Below are positions 58,330 to 64,000 of a DNA stretch of 64,000 nt, in pieces. The DNA comes from Micropterix aruncella. Taxonomy: Eukaryota > Arthropoda > Insecta > Lepidoptera > Micropterigidae. Made by a program: the position numbers and the translations under genes. The stretch's first letter is position 1, and every line of letters begins with the position of its first letter. The DNA lies in the NCBI GenBank assembly GCA_944548615.1, contig OX155955.1, positions 18,451,421-18,515,420 of the forward strand, read 5' to 3'. The notes beneath the pieces were generated by a model. It saw nothing but the letters and a program-made list of their open reading frames with translations. It made no database searches and had not been told where the DNA came from.

Positions 58330-59555
58330 CCATTCGACTTTTTGGGGATCATTTTTTAAAAAGCTTTTTTATAAAAATATTACTATAGTTTAATCAAGAT
58401 TATGGTTTTTGTAGGAAATATAGGATATAAATTAAACATGATTATTACGAAAATGAATATTTTTTACCATTTATAAACTAAATCACAACTCTTAAATGGT
58501 ATATGTTTCTTTGAGGTCAATGAACTATTGTTTAGAAAGTTAGTTATTTCTATTTGCTATTAAATATATAATTAAATTATAAAACCTACAAAAGAATGCT
58601 ATTTATTAAATTACTTATTTCTATGGCGCATTACAGGGGCAAGTACAGGTATAAAAGGGTAACCATTCGTCAAAAAGTTGAGTATGCAGTATGTAGGTAT
58701 CTCAAATACAAAATTACTTGCCGGCTAATTGCGACCACCATGCGACGCAGTCTAGCGGTCTCTAAGTTGGCGAAAAACCGTAAATGTGTAATTTAAACCG
58801 TAAATGGAAAATATAAAAACAGTAATTTGTTAGATGCTTGTCGTTTTGACGAACGTTAGCTTTCTAAGGTTAAAAGAAAGTCTCATGTGGACGAGTCTGT
58901 CCATCCGTCCATCTGTTCGCACCTGAATATTAGAAACTATTCATAATTTGGAGTATTGTATAGACGCAAATTATTCTTCTTATTGACTTTGAAATATTCT
59001 ATTAACGTTGAAATATTTTTATATAAAAGAGTGCATTGTTACCTTAAAAAATGATCTTATGTCAGACACTCAAATTGGTAAGTCGTTTTTTCTTTGTAAA
59101 ATGTAACATCTAATAAAAATGATCAAATGTTAACATATGTGCTCTTCATACTCTCTCTCCAAAAACATCGAGATATAACGGACTCAAAGATAAGTCTCTG
59201 GACGTGTTCTCGGACCTTGTCATCAACTAGCACGCCAGGGCATTTACATTACATAATGCATCGACAATAATGTCGTGTACAAAGAAGCTCTTTGATAACC
59301 AGACATTTACATGAATACTAGAGAATAATCTTTAATATCTTCTTAGAGAAATGTATTGAAATGCATAAATACTTACAAATGCTGCGCTATTTGTTCTCAG
59401 AACACTCTGGGTGCCTATATTATTATCTGACTATAAAAAAATCTACTGCTCACCGTCACACATCGTCTTCTCTTACCTAACATCTCCTTTTAGCAGTGCG
59501 CTATACTTGAGAAGAAAAAATAGTAAACACAACAAAATTTCTACAAAAAAAAACT
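58330..59555. other. Unassigned AT-rich DNA
   Basis: No supported gene. The stretch lies between the complete MITE and a LINE 3' end. Confidence 0.4.
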
Positions 59556-59559
59556 GACG

Positions 59560-60140
59560 CAGCGTTAAGAAATCAATTGCAGTATTCAAGGACCACTTTA
59601 AAAGTTTATTATTAAAGGAAGATATTTAGATGTCATAATTTGATTTTATTTTAAAATAACTATTGCTAATTGGATTATTACTATTGTCTTCGTTTATTTA
59701 TTAATTTGTAACCTGATTATTTAATGTTAAATATTTTGATTTTGATTATTTTTGATTTATTATATGTAGATTATTAAATTTATGTAATTACGTTATTTTC
59801 TTTTAATATCATTTGATGTTAAATATCTTGATTTTGATTATTTCAATTTGTGTATTTATTTGATTATGATTATTTGGATTTTTTGTTTTAAGATTTATTT
59901 GATTAGGTTATTTTATTTTAAAAATCATATACCTATGTATCAATAATTAATAGGTGTGTCCTGAAAACCAGGATAAGAGATATCCTGAGGATACCCCTAA
60001 TTTGCAGCGTTTGTAGCTTTATTTCATAGTCTTTGTCTATTTATAGTTTTAATTTTTAATCTGTGTGTTCTTGTTTTTTTTTTGTATATGTTTTTTATAA
60101 CAGCTGCAAATAAATAAATAAATAAATAAATAAATAAAGC
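59560..60140 (+). pseudogene. LINE C-terminus, 3' UTR and (AAAT)n tail
   Basis: The plus strand reads KKSIAVFKDHFKSLLLKEDI and then a stop at about 59630: the FKxHLxxxLL end of LINE ORF2. About 470 bases of AT-rich 3' UTR follow, with diverged direct copies of TTGATTTTGATTATTT, then (AAAT)n at 60108-60139. A hairpin (TCCTG...CAGGA and ATATCCTGAGGATA) precedes the tail. Confidence 0.65.
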
Positions 60141-61433
60141 CACAGGTACAGCATGTTCCTTCATAACAAAGGAAAAATTATTTTTCTTTGTAAAGGAATA
60201 GCAATTTAGCAATTTCTATTAGGGAATTAGGGCATTATTTCTATATGAAATTTCTACCAATTACGCTTAACAGATCGCAAATCTATGTCAATCCATTCCC
60301 AAGTGTCCCCCAAAATATGTCAGTCTCTAAAGACGAAGCTAGAGTCTGTAATAATTAGGTGCGTTGTGAAATTAATAGGTCGAATGCCTGCTGACAGTCG
60401 CATGATAATTGCAACGTTCTACAACGAGAGTCAACTTAGGAGACGACAAGTCAGCGGAAGACAAATGGAGAATAAAAGCCCGGAAGCAAATAACGTATAC
60501 ATATACAACCGCACATCTAAATAAGCAAGCGAACGTAGCAATATGTTACATATGACAATATGACATATTTGCGAATAGTTTCTCATTTATTCCCTCTCCA
60601 CCGTATTTCGTGCTCCCAAGATAGGCGCAACAGCAAGCCGAAGAAAATTATCGGCGAAACCATAATATTTCAAAGAGGGGCGCTTGCCAAATGTATTGTG
60701 TGTGTTATCAAGAATTAAGGGATTGGAATCGTAATCAATGATCTGTCTGAAACCAAATCTGTATTGTAATATTTTCAATATTATTTATTTCTTTACTAAC
60801 AGATTTAGTTTCACATAGAGCATTGATTACGTTTCCAATCTCTTCATTCTTGATGTCATATATACTACATTTGACAGGCGTTGAAATCATTAGACCGATT
60901 CAGCTTGACATCCAGTAACATCTGGATTCGGATTTTTCTGAATACAAACGGAAATTTCTGCTAAAGTGATTTTCGAATAGGTGATGCTGATCAAAGAATA
61001 AGCCGGAATTGCGAGCTGAAATGACCTGAAGTATGACAATTTTCTCTCCTATCAGGTGGTTAAAAGGAGGCCAATTTTTATAAGCTGTATTTTGTGCCAA
61101 TGGCGATAAAACCAGATTTAGGTGGGTTTAGATGAAGCCCTTGTCTCGTCAACCACTTTGCTACACTGCCCAAGCCTTAGTTAATGTGCCTCATTGCATT
61201 ATGGGAATGTATAGGCTTAAAGGCGAAATATACATATGTATCGTTAGACTAGTCGTAAGTCGCCTCACTCAATACTGAGCTCGAAAAGGTAAGGCAGAAA
61301 GCGGTAATACTGGAAACAACTAAAATTGTGAGAAGGTTTCTGCATTTATGGCTCTCAGCCACCTATGCCTGGTTTGATAATGTAGAGTATGCCTTGCTGC
61401 TCAAAACTGGCTTATACGCCCAAGCTTTTGGTT

Positions 61434-61588
<155 letters not shown>

Positions 61589-61639
61589 ATATGTTTTATA
61601 CTTCGCTACAAATCTGCAATCACATTTCATTTTATGCTT

Positions 61640-62097
61640 CGCGCCAATATATTCGTTTATAAATCGTTAGAAATATCCTTGGATATAATTTAATTACTTA
61701 CAGAAATATTTCTTTCTTTTCATACTTATAACTTCATTTTTCTCTTTATTTAGTAATAAGACTATTCTGTTTGTTATTCTCTATTTATTCGAAAGTTATG
61801 TACCATTTAAATCCGATTGTATAATGGAATTACGTTTTATTTATTACTTTATATTTGTATTTTAATAATTTTTTTAGTACCTCATTTTAGGGCAATATAG
61901 TTTAATTAGCATCTTACTTAAGTTTTACCTAATTTATTGTAATATTAGAGTCCTGTCCACCCTAGAACGGGCTAGTCCTAGTTGGGTGACAGAATCAAAT
62001 AAGCAAAAAGTTAAGGTTTAGCCATTCGGTTCCTGTTATTTTTGTAATCATTGTTTTATAGTAACTAATTGATAAATAAATAAATTAATTAATTAAT
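61640..62097 (+). pseudogene. LINE 3' UTR remnant with hairpin and AT tail
   Basis: A CTGTCCACCCTAG...CTAGTTGGGTGACAG hairpin (61951-61992) is followed by about 60 bases and a (TAAA)/(ATTA) tail ending near 62097. It lacks coding sequence, so the assignment rests on layout shared with 59560-60140. Confidence 0.4.
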
Positions 62098-62204
62098 AAT
62101 TGTACTCACTGCATGCTGATTATTTTGACAATCTAAAAATAAAATTAGGGCGCAGAAGGTTTTAAGTTAAACAAAATATGATGTCGTTGTTACTTTTACA
62201 CGAG

Positions 62205-62292
62205 TCTACGCTTGATGATGGCGGTTGCAACATCTTCGAAATGTCGGGTGTTTCACAATCCACGCTGTAAAATCCATTATCGTCTTATTTAT
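62205..62292 (+). mobile_element. Foldback element, single-arm relic
   Basis: GATGGCGGTTGCAACATC, CGAAATGTCGGGTG and ATTTATAAC match the right arm of 43790-44252. The left arm is missing. Confidence 0.65.
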
Positions 62293-62295
62293 AAC

Positions 62296-62410
62296 AAAAT
62301 ATGTGACTATAGGTATATCTCAGAAAGTATTATAAGATCGCCATAGAAATTGGTATACTTAGGAATTTGAGCTCGGATAATATTTTCGCGTTTTCTACTT
62401 TGTTGTAACA
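62296..62410 (-). repeat. Isolated partial unit of the ~122-bp repeat
   Basis: The minus strand shares AACAAAGT, AAAATATTAT, GAGCTCAAAT, AGTATACCAAT and ATGGCGATC in order with the array at 4970-5525. The CTCF-like segment is not retained. Confidence 0.6.
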
Positions 62411-63119
62411 AGACTTCGAAACCCAAACCCCCGAGCTTCCACTCAGAACATCCCCAAACGATTAATTATGTGACTTTTACCCAGGATTTTTTAAGTTTAT
62501 CTTGAGATAAGGTCTATTCTATATAAATCTAATTAAAACATGGTTCAAATTTTCATACTTATGAAGATGTAATGAACATAATAATTTTTTAAAACAATTG
62601 CCAAGAGAAGAACTTAGGTTTCATAAAAATAGCCTTTGAGTCCAAATACAATTAAGTTACTATGATTTGGGCGTAATAAGCAATAGTTTAGTGATGAGAG
62701 ATTTTATGTGTTTTATTTGACATGGTTCCTGATGTATATAATCCTACAAGTGTCTAAAATTCAAAATTCCGCCAAATTTAAAACTTTGTAGATTGAGGTT
62801 CAGATTTTATCCGTATCGTATACATATATCCAACGTGGATACAGCTTTTTTGTGCTGTTGAAGGTGGCGAAGGTAAATGTCACTAACAAGGGGTCCGCTC
62901 TTGACCTGTGCCAGATGCCCTTAAGAGCTTCTGGCCGTGGCGACAGCTGTCGAGGCGCAATCAAAATAGCCGCATAACCCGCAGAGGGATTTCGCCCCTC
63001 AAACAAAGTTTGGCGTCTTGAATTTGCTGAAGGAGAATTACAGATTTGGGCCCGGATATTTTTACTGTATGCGATTGTATACGAATAACAACGACTACAA
63101 AAAATACGTTTTTCTGAAA

Positions 63120-63600
63120 ATAGTCCATTGAACCAAGTAAATATATTAAAATGAATTTAAAATACGACAGTGAACTATTGTAATTATAATATTTTTTATG
63201 AAATATTTGTTGATTATATATTTATCCATATAGATACATGTATTTCTGGAATGTACTCTGAGTGTTTCTCTGGAGTGTACCTTCCGGAAATATCTCATGT
63301 GTATCTCTCATGAGTTATTCCGGAATGTAGTTAATCAGACCTTTCATTTGACACTAAACACGATATATTTATGTTATATTATTAACATTTGGATATTTTA
63401 CATTTAGACAACTATTCGTACTTCCTTGATATTTGGACAGTTAAGATACTCTATGACACTCGGGATGACATAACGATCTTAACAATACCACACACTTCCA
63501 AATCTCTTCAAACGTTTAGAATTTATGTTGGAATAAAGAAACGGAAAACATACATAGATGAACTCTGTATAAGTGCGATGCATTCTTTTTGAGCTCTCGA
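63120..63600 (-). repeat. ~500-bp interspersed repeat, copy 4
   Basis: Matches copy 3 over most of its length (AAATATATTAAAATGA, TTTATCCATATAGA, TTTGACACTAAACACG), with an extra ~80-base tract of TTTCTGGAATGT-like units at 63240-63325. Confidence 0.78.
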
Positions 63601-64000
63601 CCACAGTCTCAAAAATGCTTACACAGATTAAACACAACCTCGTCAAAACTGCACATGAGAAAGAAAATCAAATGGCCTCGTGCTAGACTAGAGCCGCTAT
63701 ATGTAACGGACTTCGCCGTCTTCCTTAAAACCAAGGCATGTACAGCCAACGACAGAATATTTGATATCGTGATGATGTATTGAAAATTTAAAATTGGCTT
63801 TTATAGTCTAATTAACAAATTCAAATTCAATTTCAAATATTTTTATTCAATGTAAATACATAATATACACATACTGAACGTCAAAAGACAGTAATTGTAC
63901 TTTTTCCTATTTTTTCCGGCGAGTTCTACAAGTAAGATTCCACTGGAAAGAACCGCCAAAGAAAACCAGTGACCACTTTTTTGGTACTATTATTGTCCAT

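Overview
This window looks like AT-rich, repeat-dense nuclear DNA from an arthropod, most likely an insect. The evidence is spliceosomal introns with GT-AG borders, AATAAA polyadenylation signals, a pancreatic-lipase-family secreted protein of insect type, many non-LTR retrotransposon (LINE) fragments, a tRNA-derived SINE, and PIF/Harbinger, piggyBac-like, mariner-like, pogo-like and Helentron-like remnants. A lepidopteran is possible, but the species cannot be fixed from sequence alone. There are no bacterial-type operons, ribosome binding sites or CRISPR arrays.

Only one host protein gene is convincingly supported: a two-exon secreted lipase-family gene on the + strand (coding 9451-9586 and 16700-17604, intron 7.1 kb). 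The exons join in frame to give 346 residues with a signal peptide. The nucleophile-elbow serine is glutamate (GHEIG) and the catalytic aspartate position is asparagine, so it is probably a catalytically dead family member.

Region by region. 0-8 kb: an RT C-terminal fragment, a SINE nested inside another repeat, an internally deleted Harbinger element that still carries a MADF-like coding piece, and a ~122-bp tandem array in which every unit carries a CTCF-like motif. 8.4-9.0 kb: first copy of a GC-rich interspersed repeat, called here the GC repeat. 9.45-17.7 kb: the lipase gene, its intron filled with LINE pieces, a pogo-like element, a long (TA)n tract and a MITE fragment that stops just short of the 3' splice site. 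18-31 kb: hAT-like and mariner-like fragments, LINE 3' ends, GC-repeat copies, a MITE, a second SINE and paired copies of a ~220-bp repeat. 31.5-35.1 kb: a young LINE with an uninterrupted 909-codon endonuclease/reverse-transcriptase ORF and a 3' UTR invaded by (TA)n. 36-50 kb: mariner and piggyBac-like fossils, a GC island, a Helentron-like element, foldback elements, a 128-bp-armed palindrome, a third SINE and the main cluster of GC repeats. 50-64 kb: a mariner-type deletion derivative, more of the ~500-bp repeat, a second piggyBac-like MITE, a C-rich low-complexity tract, the second full MITE, LINE 3' ends and a third (TA)n tract.

The genes do not form a pathway. The window is mainly a record of nested transposon insertions around one host gene. 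The best leads are the inactive lipase paralogue, the unclassified GC-rich repeat, the tandem CTCF-like array and the foldback elements.
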